A DNA stretch of 64,000 nt, taken from the IMG/VR virus record IMGVR_UViG_3300032294_002612, positions 1 to 64,000 of that record. One strand, 5' to 3'. The DNA comes from a virus. Below, piece by piece: positions 29,797 to 36,760 of the stretch. A program made the position numbers and the translations under genes. Below the pieces are notes generated by a model. That model saw nothing but the letters and a program-made list of their open reading frames with translations, was not told the origin of the DNA and ran no database searches. Each line of letters starts with the position of its first letter. Position 1 is the first letter of the stretch.

Positions 29797-32043
29797 ATGA
29801 TCGTTACACAAACCAAAGCTAATGTCGTCACGCAAGGTGTTCAAGGTGCTGTTTCTTTCGGCATCAAACAAGAAGGTCTTGCCCACATCTTCAACGTCCT
29901 CCGCAACCAGTTGTATTCGGACAAGATTCTTGCAGTCTTGCGCGAGTATTCCTGTAACGCTGTTGACGCTCACACGGAAGCAGGACACAATCGCCCGATT
30001 GAGGTCACGCTTCCTTCTCGTCTGTCTCTGGAACTCAAGATTCGTGACTATGGCACGGGCCTTTCCGAAACTGACATTCAAGAGATTTATGCTTTCTATG
30101 GTGAATCAACGAAGCGTAAGAGCAACTCCCTCATCGGGCAGTTAGGTCTTGGCAGTAAGTCCGCTTTTGCCTATGGTGACAACTTTGTCATCAATAGCTA
30201 CTACAACGGCGTCAAGACTATCTACAACGCTTACATTGATCCCTCGCAGATCGGTCAAATCGCTAAACTCGCATCTGCTTCGACTAACGAAGCGAATGGT
30301 GTTGAAATTGTGATTCCGGTCAAACCCGCCGACTGCGAAAATTTCGTCAATACTGCTCGTAGCTTGTTCACCTTCTTCAAGGTCAAGCCTATCGTGCGCG
30401 GTGCTGCTAACTTCACTTACGAAGAAAAGCCTTCCATTTATAGTGGCGCGGATTGGCGCATCTTCAAGGCAGATCGTAACTCCTATGGTCGTAACTGCGT
30501 TGCTGTCATGGGCAATATCGGCTACACCATTTCCTCGTCTGCTCTCAAACTCGATGAGAACAATGATGCCGAGGCAACTATCGAACGCTTGCTGTCTAAC
30601 TGCGACATTCAACTCGACGTTCCGATTGGCGAACTCGACATCGCGGCCTCGCGTGAAGGTTTGCAATACACGGATCGCACCATTGACAATATCAAAAAGC
30701 GCATCCTTGTCATTCGTGACTTCCTCGTTGCTGACATTACCAAGCAACTCAAAGGCGCACAAAGTCTGTGGTCGTTCAAGCGTATGCTTGGTGAAATGCA
30801 CAACTTCAATAGTCCCTACTATGTTGTGTGTAACGCTATGCGCGGCAAAAATGGTTACGATTACAACGGCAAATCTGTCAAAGACTATACCATCAACTTC
30901 AATAACTCTCGCGGTTTCAAACTTTACACTCCGCGCAAAGGTTACATGAATGGTTCTTACATTGTGAAAGGCAGTAAGAACGAGGACTTGACTCACCTTG
31001 TTACGCTCGACAGCGGCATGGTCATCGTGGAGAACACGAAGAAGATCAAGACGCAGATCGTCAACCACATCTTCCCCATGCTTCAGAATGATGGTAAGGT
31101 GATCGTGTTTGAGCCGCTTAATGCTGCTGATCGTAAGAAACAGATGGACGCTCTTGGCCTTGCTGACTCTGACATCGTTGACATGGCAACCTTGCCCAAG
31201 GTGTTGCTGCCTCGCGCAACTCGTCGTGCGAGCAACAATGCCCTCATGGTTAATCGCAGCAAACACACCAGCAAAGTGTTTTCGATTGATCCTAACTCCA
31301 AAAGTCTCTCGTCCTATCACAAGGTCAAGAGTGACTACTGGATGGAAGATGATCTCGACCTGTCCTCGCTCGATCCCAAGAAATACTGCTACGTTGAGAT
31401 TGAGCGATTCATGGGTAAGATCGACGGACATGAAATCAACCCGACAAGTCTAATGTCTTGCTGTGCCAAGATTGAAACTCTTGCCAAACTTACCAAAGCT
31501 AAAGGTATCGTTGCTCCTATCATCGTCGGTATCAAAGGTGGCGGCACTACGCTTAACAAAGCCAAGATGAGCAAACTCATGGACTTCAAAACTTTCTTCA
31601 CCAATGCGTTGAAGGAGATCGAAGCTCAAGCCAATGTCGGTGAGGTTCTCTACTCCGACGAAATCTACAACAAGTTTGCCAGCAAGAACCAATGCTTGCG
31701 CGGAGAACTCCGCAAACTGGTCAACGCCAACAATGCGCCGAACACGCATCGCATCTTGGAAGAAGTTGTTACCCTGCAAGCGCAATCTAATGACCTTACG
31801 ATCAAGTCTTGCATCGAAAGCATCTGCGGATACATCGGGGTTCCTTCAAAGAATGTCCGTTCCAAACGTAGTGCCAAGCTCGACGCTATGGAAGTCAAGG
31901 CGACCAAACTTGCTCACTCCATGCGCTTGCTGCAAGCGATTGACTCCTACAATCTCCAGACCTATCGTGAAGGTCACAAAGAGCATCGTGAGGCTTGTCT
32001 GGATTATATTCAGACCCGCGACCATCTGCTCGCAGGAGTATAA
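29797..32043 (+). CDS. rIIA: rIIA-like GHKL ATPase
   Basis: 748 aa from the start allowed by the promoter. The N-terminal GHKL ATP-binding fold is clear: N-box REYSCNAVDAH (about residues 46-56), G1 box RDYGTGL (about 80-86) and G2 box LGLGSKSAF (about 111-119), as in T4 rIIA. The C-terminal 400 residues are helical and divergent. With rIIB it probably acts in lysis control or in resisting host or prophage exclusion. A strong terminator follows. Confidence 0.85.
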   Translation: MIVTQTKANVVTQGVQGAVSFGIKQEGLAHIFNVLRNQLYSDKILAVLREYSCNAVDAHTEAGHNRPIEVTLPSRLSLELKIRDYGTGLSETDIQEIYAFYGESTKRKSNSLIGQLGLGSKSAFAYGDNFVINSYYNGVKTIYNAYIDPSQIGQIAKLASASTNEANGVEIVIPVKPADCENFVNTARSLFTFFKVKPIVRGAANFTYEEKPSIYSGADWRIFKADRNSYGRNCVAVMGNIGYTISSSALKLDENNDAEATIERLLSNCDIQLDVPIGELDIAASREGLQYTDRTIDNIKKRILVIRDFLVADITKQLKGAQSLWSFKRMLGEMHNFNSPYYVVCNAMRGKNGYDYNGKSVKDYTINFNNSRGFKLYTPRKGYMNGSYIVKGSKNEDLTHLVTLDSGMVIVENTKKIKTQIVNHIFPMLQNDGKVIVFEPLNAADRKKQMDALGLADSDIVDMATLPKVLLPRATRRASNNALMVNRSKHTSKVFSIDPNSKSLSSYHKVKSDYWMEDDLDLSSLDPKKYCYVEIERFMGKIDGHEINPTSLMSCCAKIETLAKLTKAKGIVAPIIVGIKGGGTTLNKAKMSKLMDFKTFFTNALKEIEAQANVGEVLYSDEIYNKFASKNQCLRGELRKLVNANNAPNTHRILEEVVTLQAQSNDLTIKSCIESICGYIGVPSKNVRSKRSAKLDAMEVKATKLAHSMRLLQAIDSYNLQTYREGHKEHREACLDYIQTRDHLLAGV

Positions 32044-32065
32044 TTGTTAGTGGTGTAGTGGTGGG

Positions 32066-32102
32066 TGCGGGGCGTGCCGTGTGGTGCGCCCCGCATTTTT
32101 TT
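32066..32102 (+). terminator. Intrinsic terminator after rIIA
   Basis: TGCGGGGCG, loop, CGCCCCGCA, then TTTTTTT. Confidence 0.9.
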
Positions 32103-32110
32103 GCATTAAA

Positions 32111-32191
32111 TTGTAGCACGTTGAAAATCAACCACTTACAACCGCGCGCCCGGCCGCGCGGCGTAAGTCCTTCATAATCAACAACTTACAT
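32111..32191. repeat. Composite palindromic element, copy 11
   Basis: Left unit GTAGCACGTTGAAAATC then AACCACTTAC, core AACCGCGCGCCCGGCCGCGC, right unit GTAAGTCCTTCATAATC then AACAACTTAC. Last copy; it marks the end of the GC-richer cluster. Confidence 0.8.
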
Positions 32192-32207
32192 AAAATCAAT
32201 TATTCTC

Positions 32208-32235
32208 TTGATCTATAGGTATAATGGTGTATAAT
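32208..32235 (+). promoter_or_regulatory. Sigma70-type promoter of the tRNA cluster
   Basis: TTGATC, 16 nt, TATAAT, 11 nt before tRNA-Glu. Confidence 0.65.
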
Positions 32236-32246
32236 ATAGGGAGAAA

Positions 32247-32318
32247 GTCGCCATCGTCTAACGGTTAGGACACTTGGTTTTCATCCAAGTAATCGGAGTT
32301 CGATTCTCCGTGGCGATG
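32247..32318 (+). tRNA. tRNA-Glu(TTC)
   Basis: Acceptor GTCGCCA/TGGCGAT, anticodon stem CTTGG/CCAAG with loop TTTTCAT, T arm CGGAG-TTCGATT-CTCCG. No CCA encoded. Confidence 0.95.
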
Positions 32319-32324
32319 CTTCAC

Positions 32325-32401
32325 GGAATGGTAGCTCAATTGGTTAGAGCGCTGCCCTGTCACGGCAGAGGTTGCGGGTTCAAGTCCCGTCCGTTCCGCC
32401 A
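32325..32401 (+). tRNA. tRNA-Asp(GTC)
   Basis: Acceptor GGAATGG/CCGTTCC, anticodon loop CTGTCAC, T arm GCGGG-TTCAAGT-CCCGT. The only tRNA here with an encoded CCA (32399-32401). Confidence 0.95.
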
Positions 32402-32405
32402 TTAC

Positions 32406-32479
32406 AGAGGTATAGCTCAACTGGTCAGAGCACCGCTTTGATAAGGCGGGGGTTGTAGGTTCAAGTCCTACTACCTCTA
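32406..32479 (+). tRNA. tRNA-Ile(GAT)
   Basis: Acceptor AGAGGTA/TACCTCT, anticodon stem CCGCT/GGCGG with loop TTGATAA, T arm GTAGG-TTCAAGT-CCTAC. No CCA encoded. Confidence 0.94.
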
Positions 32480-32490
32480 TTTGGCTTCAC

Positions 32491-32519
32491 CCTATTTCGC
32501 AAATATGGGGTTCACAATT
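32491..32519. repeat. TATTTCGCAAA...TTCACAA repeat, isolated copy
   Basis: CTATTTCGCAAATATG then GGGTTCACAATT between tRNA-Ile and tRNA-Ser. It matches copies near 35.2-35.9 kb. Confidence 0.55.
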
Positions 32520-32521
32520 AT

Positions 32522-32607
32522 GGGTAGATGGCTGAGCTGGTCTAAGGCGCTCGACTTGAAATCGAGAGAGGTGAAAGCCTCCGTGGGTTCGAATCCTACT
32601 CTACCCG
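32522..32607 (+). tRNA. tRNA-Ser(TGA)
   Basis: Acceptor GGGTAGA/TCTACCC, anticodon stem CTCGA/TCGAG with loop CTTGAAA, a long variable arm, T arm GTGGG-TTCGAAT-CCTAC. 86 nt, class II size. Confidence 0.94.
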
Positions 32608-32616
32608 CCCCTGTAT

Positions 32617-32649
32617 AAAAAAACTGGCGGCCCCTTTCGAGACCGCCAG
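32617..32649 (-). terminator. Intrinsic terminator (minus strand)
   Basis: On the minus strand: CTGGCGG, loop, CCGCCAG, then TTTTTTT. Near-copy of the hairpin at 32754-32786. Confidence 0.8.
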
Positions 32650-32716
32650 CTAAACATAGATAAATGAATAATCTAACAATACAGTCGGAGTTAACCCTGG
32701 CAGGCATTCTGACTAT
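32617..32716 (-). ncRNA. Candidate small RNA of about 100 nt
   Basis: A good promoter (TTGACA, 17 nt, TAATAT) on the minus strand is followed after about 100 nt by an intrinsic terminator. The only frame in between runs on through the terminator and antisense to tRNA-Ser, so a coding role is unlikely. Start inferred as 7 nt after the -10 box. Confidence 0.45.
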
Positions 32717-32722
32717 GTATTT

Positions 32723-32751
32723 ATATTATTACTATTTGCGTTCACTGTCAA
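32723..32751 (-). promoter_or_regulatory. Sigma70-type promoter for the candidate small RNA
   Basis: TTGACA, 17 nt, TAATAT on the minus strand, just after the upstream terminator. Confidence 0.6.
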
Positions 32752-32753
32752 AT

Positions 32754-32786
32754 AAAAAAACTGGCGACCCGTTTCCAGATCGCCAG
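32754..32786 (-). terminator. Intrinsic terminator (minus strand)
   Basis: On the minus strand: CTGGCGA, loop, TCGCCAG, then TTTTTTT. It ends the small-gene unit that begins near 33.25 kb. Confidence 0.8.
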
Positions 32787-32812
32787 CTTCTCACGAGCCC
32801 TCCCAAGATTAA

Positions 32813-32905
32813 TTATAAAAATAATCCCATACCAATCATAAATAACAATCCTGCTATTATTATTAGAGGGGCTATATGTTCATCCTCTATAGGGTTTCTA
32901 TTCAT
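32813..32905 (-). CDS. Micro-membrane protein (30 aa)
   Basis: MNRNPIEDEHIAP then LIIIAGLLFMIGMGLFL: an acidic head and one membrane helix. Last gene before the terminator. Function unknown. Confidence 0.45.
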   Translation of the reverse strand: MNRNPIEDEHIAPLIIIAGLLFMIGMGLFL

Positions 32906-32954
32906 GTGTGATTCCTGGGGCAACCGAGTGCCTTTTGGAATATTATTATTTACA

Positions 32955-33140
32955 CTATTTGTCGGCAAACTGGAGCAGTTCCTTTCTTATTTGGTTGCGC
33001 CTCATAGCGCCGCTTGGAGACTCATCCCTCTGCACATCATCAGAGAAATATACCTTGATCAATAATTTAATATTATTAATGTTATCGATTTGTTTGATGA
33101 TCTTCTGTTGAGCGTAACGTATTGGATCGTCTTGGTTCAT
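32955..33140 (-). CDS. Small unrecognised protein
   Basis: 61 aa (MNQDDPIRYAQQKIIKQIDN...), charged helical. No family recognised. Starts just after the 30-aa membrane protein gene upstream. Confidence 0.55.
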   Translation of the reverse strand: MNQDDPIRYAQQKIIKQIDNINNIKLLIKVYFSDDVQRDESPSGAMRRNQIRKELLQFADK

Positions 33141-33141
33141 A

Positions 33142-33234
33142 TTAATGTCCCCCCAGAAGAGCTAGTAGTAGCATGGCTACACTTGCAATGCATACATAAA
33201 ATTTGATATCGTCTTTTGGATCTTGAAGTTTCAC
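33142..33234 (-). CDS. Micro-membrane protein (30 aa, GTG start)
   Basis: MKLQDPKDDIKFYVCIASVA then MLLLALLGGH: charged head and one membrane helix. A second frame here starts with ATG directly after the -10 box, but its product is not membrane-like, so the GTG frame is preferred. Confidence 0.4.
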   Translation of the reverse strand: MKLQDPKDDIKFYVCIASVAMLLLALLGGH

Positions 33235-33253
33235 TGTATTTAAATGGGTTCAT

Positions 33254-33282
33254 ATGTTAGCAGTTGTGTGGGTAGTTGTCAA
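33254..33282 (-). promoter_or_regulatory. Sigma70-type promoter
   Basis: TTGACA, 17 nt, TAACAT on the minus strand, upstream of the micro-membrane gene run. Confidence 0.6.
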
Positions 33283-33291
33283 GTTATGGGT

Positions 33292-33504
33292 TTAGAGATC
33301 TTCCTCTTCCAGAAGGAATTCAGGAATGTCCGCCTCTGCAGCGTCAGGAGCGTCTACGATATCGATGGCATCGAAAAGCTCATTATACTTTGCCATGTTC
33401 ATGATGTCTTCGTAGAAGCATTCTTTTGCGCGTTGTTCCATCTGGTCATCTCCAGAACGGACAACATATCCTAGATCTATAATTAAACGTTTATATTTAT
33501 TCAT
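33292..33504 (-). CDS. Small acidic protein
   Basis: 70 aa, acidic C-terminus (DAPDAAEADIPEFLLEEEDL). No family recognised. Confidence 0.55.
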   Translation of the reverse strand: MNKYKRLIIDLGYVVRSGDDQMEQRAKECFYEDIMNMAKYNELFDAIDIVDAPDAAEADIPEFLLEEEDL

Positions 33505-33535
33505 TTGGGTATTGTTTTACTTTGATTTTATTACC

Positions 33536-33685
33536 TTAGAATTTATTTATGATCTTGACGAACTCTTCATACTCCATGTCGAGGTCTTCTTGTATAAAGG
33601 TATTTTCATGCTGACACCACGCCGCATGCAAATAGCACAAGGCGTAATCGATCACAAAATTTAGTTTTTTATCAGAGAGTTTCAT
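33536..33685 (-). CDS. Small unrecognised protein
   Basis: 49 aa (MKLSDKKLNFVIDYALCYLH...). The start overlapping the previous stop (ATGA) is preferred over one 25 codons upstream inside the neighbouring gene. Confidence 0.55.
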   Translation of the reverse strand: MKLSDKKLNFVIDYALCYLHAAWCQHENTFIQEDLDMEYEEFVKIINKF

Positions 33686-34140
33686 CCTAGTTCCTCCTCT
33701 TCGTCGATCATGAGATCGTCCTTTAGATACTGAGGCGCATCGCTGCGTGGGGAATAACACTTATCGCAATGTTTGCCCGTGGCATCAACGCTGAGTTCGC
33801 CACAGAAGTCCATCCCCGGCTCATCATAGATTAACCGTAAACTTTTTCCAATACGTTTAGCTAGCGCAACGATAGCACCTACAGGAGGACTCCAAGCAGT
33901 ATTGAAACTAATACCCTCATCCTGAGCCTGACCCTCGTAAGAGTTTGAGCGCGTTCCCCAATTCTCATTCCGCCAACCATACCAGTCCTCAATCTCCGGT
34001 GGCATGGGAGCGATCTTTTCGAAATCAAGAAAAGTATCGGGAAGCGAACTCCACTCTACCTTCTGGGTAGAGATATAGTCCGCGATCAGTGACAGGTCTC
34101 CATCAGGAGCCTCCAAGTAGTTGTAACAGTCATTAGGCAT
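33682..34140 (-). CDS. YubB/DUF1281-like ferredoxin-fold protein
   Basis: 152 aa from MPNDCYNYLEA, the ATG placed 8 nt after a -10 box (six codons inside the longest frame). The signature NENWGTRSNSY...ISFNTAWSPPVGAIVALA...YDEPGMDFCG matches the YubB/DUF1281 family common on plasmids and phages. Function of the family is not established. Confidence 0.65.
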   Translation of the reverse strand: MPNDCYNYLEAPDGDLSLIADYISTQKVEWSSLPDTFLDFEKIAPMPPEIEDWYGWRNENWGTRSNSYEGQAQDEGISFNTAWSPPVGAIVALAKRIGKSLRLIYDEPGMDFCGELSVDATGKHCDKCYSPRSDAPQYLKDDLMIDEEEELG

Positions 34141-34148
34141 AGTCCCAA

Positions 34149-34177
34149 AATATACCACTACTTCAGGAAAGTGTCAA
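34149..34177 (-). promoter_or_regulatory. Sigma70-type promoter, near-leaderless
   Basis: TTGACA, 17 nt, TATATT on the minus strand, 8 nt before ATG 34140. Confidence 0.65.
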
Positions 34178-34183
34178 GCCCCT

Positions 34184-35095
34184 TTAATATAAAATTCCCT
34201 CAATCTTTTGATTCCTATCGAATACAAAATCTTTTATTGCTAAGTCTTTCTGCTTTGCTTCTACCTCGATGTCGAATTGACTTTGTGGTAAAATCCGTAT
34301 ATAGTCGCTGTGCGCTGGATCGTCGGGATTGTCGCGTCCTTCGCTGTAGTGCTGGACTGGGTCATTATTTGACCAACTCTCGCTGGTAATTCTGATTGCT
34401 TCATCCAGAGTGATCCCACCATCATTAAGCCTAAAATGATGGTAGTCAAATGTAATGGGTATTTGAGGAAACAGCTTACGCAGATTTTGAGGGTTCCAGC
34501 AGCCATGTTGTTCGTTTTCGAATACTAATCTACTAATTACACTATTTGAAAGTAAACGGATACTATTTTTTATATTATTAGCAGTCTCATTACAATCTTT
34601 ACTTCCATTACTCACATGAATATTAATAGGGCAATTGTGATTCTGTGGTAGACCCAGCAAATCCAGGAGCTGACCATGATACTCCAGGTTCTTAATAGAG
34701 TTATTTCGAACCTCTTCTTTCGCAGATCCAATAGAGACAAACTGTCCAGGGTGTATCGTTAGGCGCCCACCCAACGAAATATAACGTTTGATTATTTCGC
34801 GCAATGGGCCTACCAAACCGTGGTTGGCAATCGTGTTGCGCCAATCCTCCCAGAGATATCCCCACTTCTCATGATCAGCAAAGGGAACCAGATCACTGCT
34901 AATACGGTAAAGAAAAATATTATTTGTAATATTCCAATTAATAATTTTATAAAACAATTCAAAATTATGTTTTATTATACTATTCCATTTAGCTTCTACA
35001 TCTTCTTTGCTATTCCTATTGGCCCATGCCAGTGTCATGGTTCTAAATCTTTCCTCAAGGGAAAGATTAATGCAGCAATATCCTGTTCTATACAT
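34184..35095 (-). CDS. uvsE: UV damage endonuclease (UVDE/UvsE family)
   Basis: 303 aa, the usual length. The family pattern is clear: GYCCINLSL at the N-terminus, LYRISSDLVPF, RLTIHPGQFV, LEYHG, INIHVSNG.., LVFENEQHG, TFDYHHF and a late HYSEGR. These give the His/Glu/Asp metal ligands of the TIM-barrel nuclease. It nicks DNA 5' of UV lesions and abasic sites. A phage copy would protect its genome from sunlight or help repair. Promoter places the ATG exactly 6 nt after the -10. Confidence 0.9.
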   Translation of the reverse strand: MYRTGYCCINLSLEERFRTMTLAWANRNSKEDVEAKWNSIIKHNFELFYKIINWNITNNIFLYRISSDLVPFADHEKWGYLWEDWRNTIANHGLVGPLREIIKRYISLGGRLTIHPGQFVSIGSAKEEVRNNSIKNLEYHGQLLDLLGLPQNHNCPINIHVSNGSKDCNETANNIKNSIRLLSNSVISRLVFENEQHGCWNPQNLRKLFPQIPITFDYHHFRLNDGGITLDEAIRITSESWSNNDPVQHYSEGRDNPDDPAHSDYIRILPQSQFDIEVEAKQKDLAIKDFVFDRNQKIEGILY

Positions 35096-35101
35096 TTGCC
35101 T

Positions 35102-35130
35102 ATGTTATCAATTGTTGGGCGATGTGTCAA
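35102..35130 (-). promoter_or_regulatory. Sigma70-type promoter, leaderless geometry
   Basis: TTGACA, 17 nt, TAACAT on the minus strand, 6 nt before the UVDE ATG. Confidence 0.7.
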
Positions 35131-35217
35131 GCCACCTTTACGTAGTAAAGGACCGTGTTTAAATGTGATAAAATGTTATCAATTGTACCAGGGTACTTAT
35201 TTGATTATTTCGGATTC

Positions 35218-35352
35218 CTTATTTCGCAATTTCGCTTTCGCAAATTGATTATCAATTATCATTTACTTATTTCGCAAAATATCATTCACAAATACAATTA
35301 AAATTAATTTTTATTTGCAATTATTTATTTCGCAAATATTAGTTCACAAATT
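35218..35352. repeat. TTATTTCGCAAA...TTCACAAAT repeats (three copies)
   Basis: Copies begin at about 35218 (degenerate), 35267 and 35325. Each has TTATTTCGCAAA followed about 5 nt later by TTCACAAAT. The last abuts the stop of the next minus gene. No gene is seen from 35131 to 35350. Confidence 0.6.
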
Positions 35353-35602
35353 AAGGAGTAATAATCCTAGGAGTATCTTCTTCCATCTTTTCTTTAAAAG
35401 ACTTCACCATTTCTTGGAAATCTTCTTCAGTAATCACATTCCAATGTTCGGGCGGTACGGTAGTTTCATAACCAGGGTTACCTTGAAAATCATCCGCCTG
35501 AATCAATTCAACTACTTTTTGCTTTGCTTCTTCTTTATTTTCGGCTTCAACGTCAATAATTTCAGAGAAGAAGTGCGTTACTTTTACTTTATATTTATTC
35601 AT
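35351..35602 (-). CDS. Small unrecognised protein (DpnD/PcfM-like pattern)
   Basis: 83 aa. The N-terminal YKVKVTHFFSEIIDVEAENKEEAKQKV pattern (read in blocks) resembles a small strand-helix domain seen in phage and plasmid proteins. Acidic C-terminus. Function unknown. Confidence 0.55.
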   Translation of the reverse strand: MNKYKVKVTHFFSEIIDVEAENKEEAKQKVVELIQADDFQGNPGYETTVPPEHWNVITEEDFQEMVKSFKEKMEEDTPRIITP

Positions 35603-35643
35603 AATCTTTTATTATATATTATTATTTGGCCATTTCCAATTAA

Positions 35644-35811
35644 TTAATCAATTGAAAAAATTACTTCTGTATTACCATCTTTATCCTCACTAGAGTAAAC
35701 TGACCAAATATTAATGTTTTCATCGCCATAACCGTTATCAATACTAATGGGGGTGTTGTCTGGCAAATCCTTTATAAACTTTCTAAGATCTCCAACATTT
35801 AATTTTCTCAT
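35644..35811 (-). CDS. Small unrecognised protein
   Basis: 55 aa (MRKLNVGDLRKFIKDLPDNT...). The pattern LRKFIKDLPDNTPISIDN is common in short phage proteins of unknown role. Leaderless promoter: ATG 6 nt after the -10. Confidence 0.6.
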   Translation of the reverse strand: MRKLNVGDLRKFIKDLPDNTPISIDNGYGDENINIWSVYSSEDKDGNTEVIFSID

Positions 35812-35817
35812 AAAGCT

Positions 35818-35846
35818 ATACTATTACTTATTTCGCAAAAAGTCAA
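35818..35846 (-). promoter_or_regulatory. Sigma70-type promoter, leaderless geometry
   Basis: TTGACT, 17 nt, TAGTAT on the minus strand. A TTATTTCGCAAA repeat copy (35828-35856) overlaps the promoter. Confidence 0.65.
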
Positions 35847-35856
35847 TCACAAATTT
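35828..35856. repeat. TTATTTCGCAAA...TCACAAAT repeat overlapping a promoter
   Basis: It spans the spacer and -35 box of the promoter for the 55-aa gene, a position expected for an operator. Confidence 0.55.
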
Positions 35857-35858
35857 AA

Positions 35859-36038
35859 TTATTTGGTTAGATTTGGTTCCTTTTTCATTACTGTTCCATC
35901 GACAAGACAAGGTGATTTCCAGTACTCATTTTCATTTATTTGGGGAGAGCTGATTCGCAATTCGCATTCCATCATGACCGCGCACCCGGCCAAAAAATTA
36001 ATTGCAATTAAATTAATTAAAATAAATAAATATTTCAT
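35859..36038 (-). CDS. Small lipoprotein
   Basis: 59 aa. Signal peptide MKYLFILINLIAINF with lipobox LAGC at residues 16-19, then a short polar tail with two more Cys. It starts 1 nt after the previous stop. Surface or inner-envelope location is predicted; superinfection exclusion is a common role of phage lipoproteins but is not shown here. Confidence 0.6.
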   Translation of the reverse strand: MKYLFILINLIAINFLAGCAVMMECELRISSPQINENEYWKSPCLVDGTVMKKEPNLTK

Positions 36039-36039
36039 T

Positions 36040-36204
36040 TTACTTTACTCCAAACCAAACTATATTATGTATCAAACTATTTATTTGATTCGTTACGCTT
36101 TTGGGGTAAGTTGTCTCAAACACCATACAGATAACAATAAACAATACTATAAAGATAATAGTACTAATTGCTTTAACGATTATTGATTTATATTTAGGAT
36201 TCAT
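36040..36204 (-). CDS. Small membrane protein
   Basis: 54 aa; one membrane helix (STIIFIVLFIVICMVF) and a polar tail. Between two lipoprotein genes in one operon. Confidence 0.55.
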   Translation of the reverse strand: MNPKYKSIIVKAISTIIFIVLFIVICMVFETTYPKSVTNQINSLIHNIVWFGVK

Positions 36205-36208
36205 ATAT

Positions 36209-36445
36209 TTATCTCATTAAAAAATTCCACCAATTTTGATATAGATATTCATAACAATCTTTTCTCATACTCTGTCTATACCAGAAACGATCTGAACGCT
36301 GTTCGATGTGCCTGATATCCCGTTGCAGCGGGTAATCAGGAACGTAATAAAACGCCTCCTTGTATCCACCATCACTACCACAACCATATAGGAAAATACT
36401 GGAGAGTAATACAAAGAATTTATTTTTATAATTTATTTTAGTCAT
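36209..36445 (-). CDS. Small lipoprotein
   Basis: 78 aa. Signal peptide with lipobox LYGC (about residues 19-22), then a Tyr/Trp/Arg-rich tail (DRFWYRQSMRKDCYEYLYQN). First gene of a three-gene envelope operon. Function unknown. Confidence 0.6.
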   Translation of the reverse strand: MTKINYKNKFFVLLSSIFLYGCGSDGGYKEAFYYVPDYPLQRDIRHIEQRSDRFWYRQSMRKDCYEYLYQNWWNFLMR

Positions 36446-36548
36446 ATGAAAATTTTTTTATTTATATAAATCGGATAGTTCTTTTTTTATATTAATTAAT
36501 TTTTATTCATCTAATGTAATTTTTATTACATTGTGTATTTCTACCTGT

Positions 36549-36659
36549 CTATTTCCTATATTTTACTCTGTAGAGCGCCTCGTTCGCAACTATGAATATC
36601 ATACCAATAGTTGCAAGACATTGCAACAATTTTTCTTCCCAAGGCTTTAAAATAATCAT
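36549..36659 (-). CDS. Micro-protein (36 aa), possibly membrane-bound
   Basis: MIILKPWEEKLLQCLATIGM then IFIVANEALYRVKYRK: a mildly hydrophobic helix with charged ends. A weak promoter (TTGATT, 19 nt, TAGTCT) stands 4 nt before the ATG. The surrounding 36446-36760 has no other gene. Confidence 0.4.
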   Translation of the reverse strand: MIILKPWEEKLLQCLATIGMIFIVANEALYRVKYRK

Positions 36660-36760
36660 ATAAAGACTATCCACTACCCTATATCTGTAATCAAGGTATT
36701 TTTATGGTTAATTGTGGGTAAGAGTGGGGCGTTGTGGGGATTAAATTAAACCTTAATAAT

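Noticed and set aside
30142-31431. A 429-codon open frame antisense to rIIA
   Set aside because: Mirror of a codon-biased coding region; rIIA on the plus strand has clear GHKL motifs and a promoter, while the antisense frame has neither motif nor promoter.
17908-32191. CRISPR array
   Set aside because: The repeats are 0.6-3 kb apart with genes between, not short regular spacers, and no cas genes are seen.
32492-32707. A 71-codon minus-strand frame through tRNA-Ser
   Set aside because: Most of it reads the tRNA complement (GRVGFEPTEAF type) and it runs through an intrinsic terminator.
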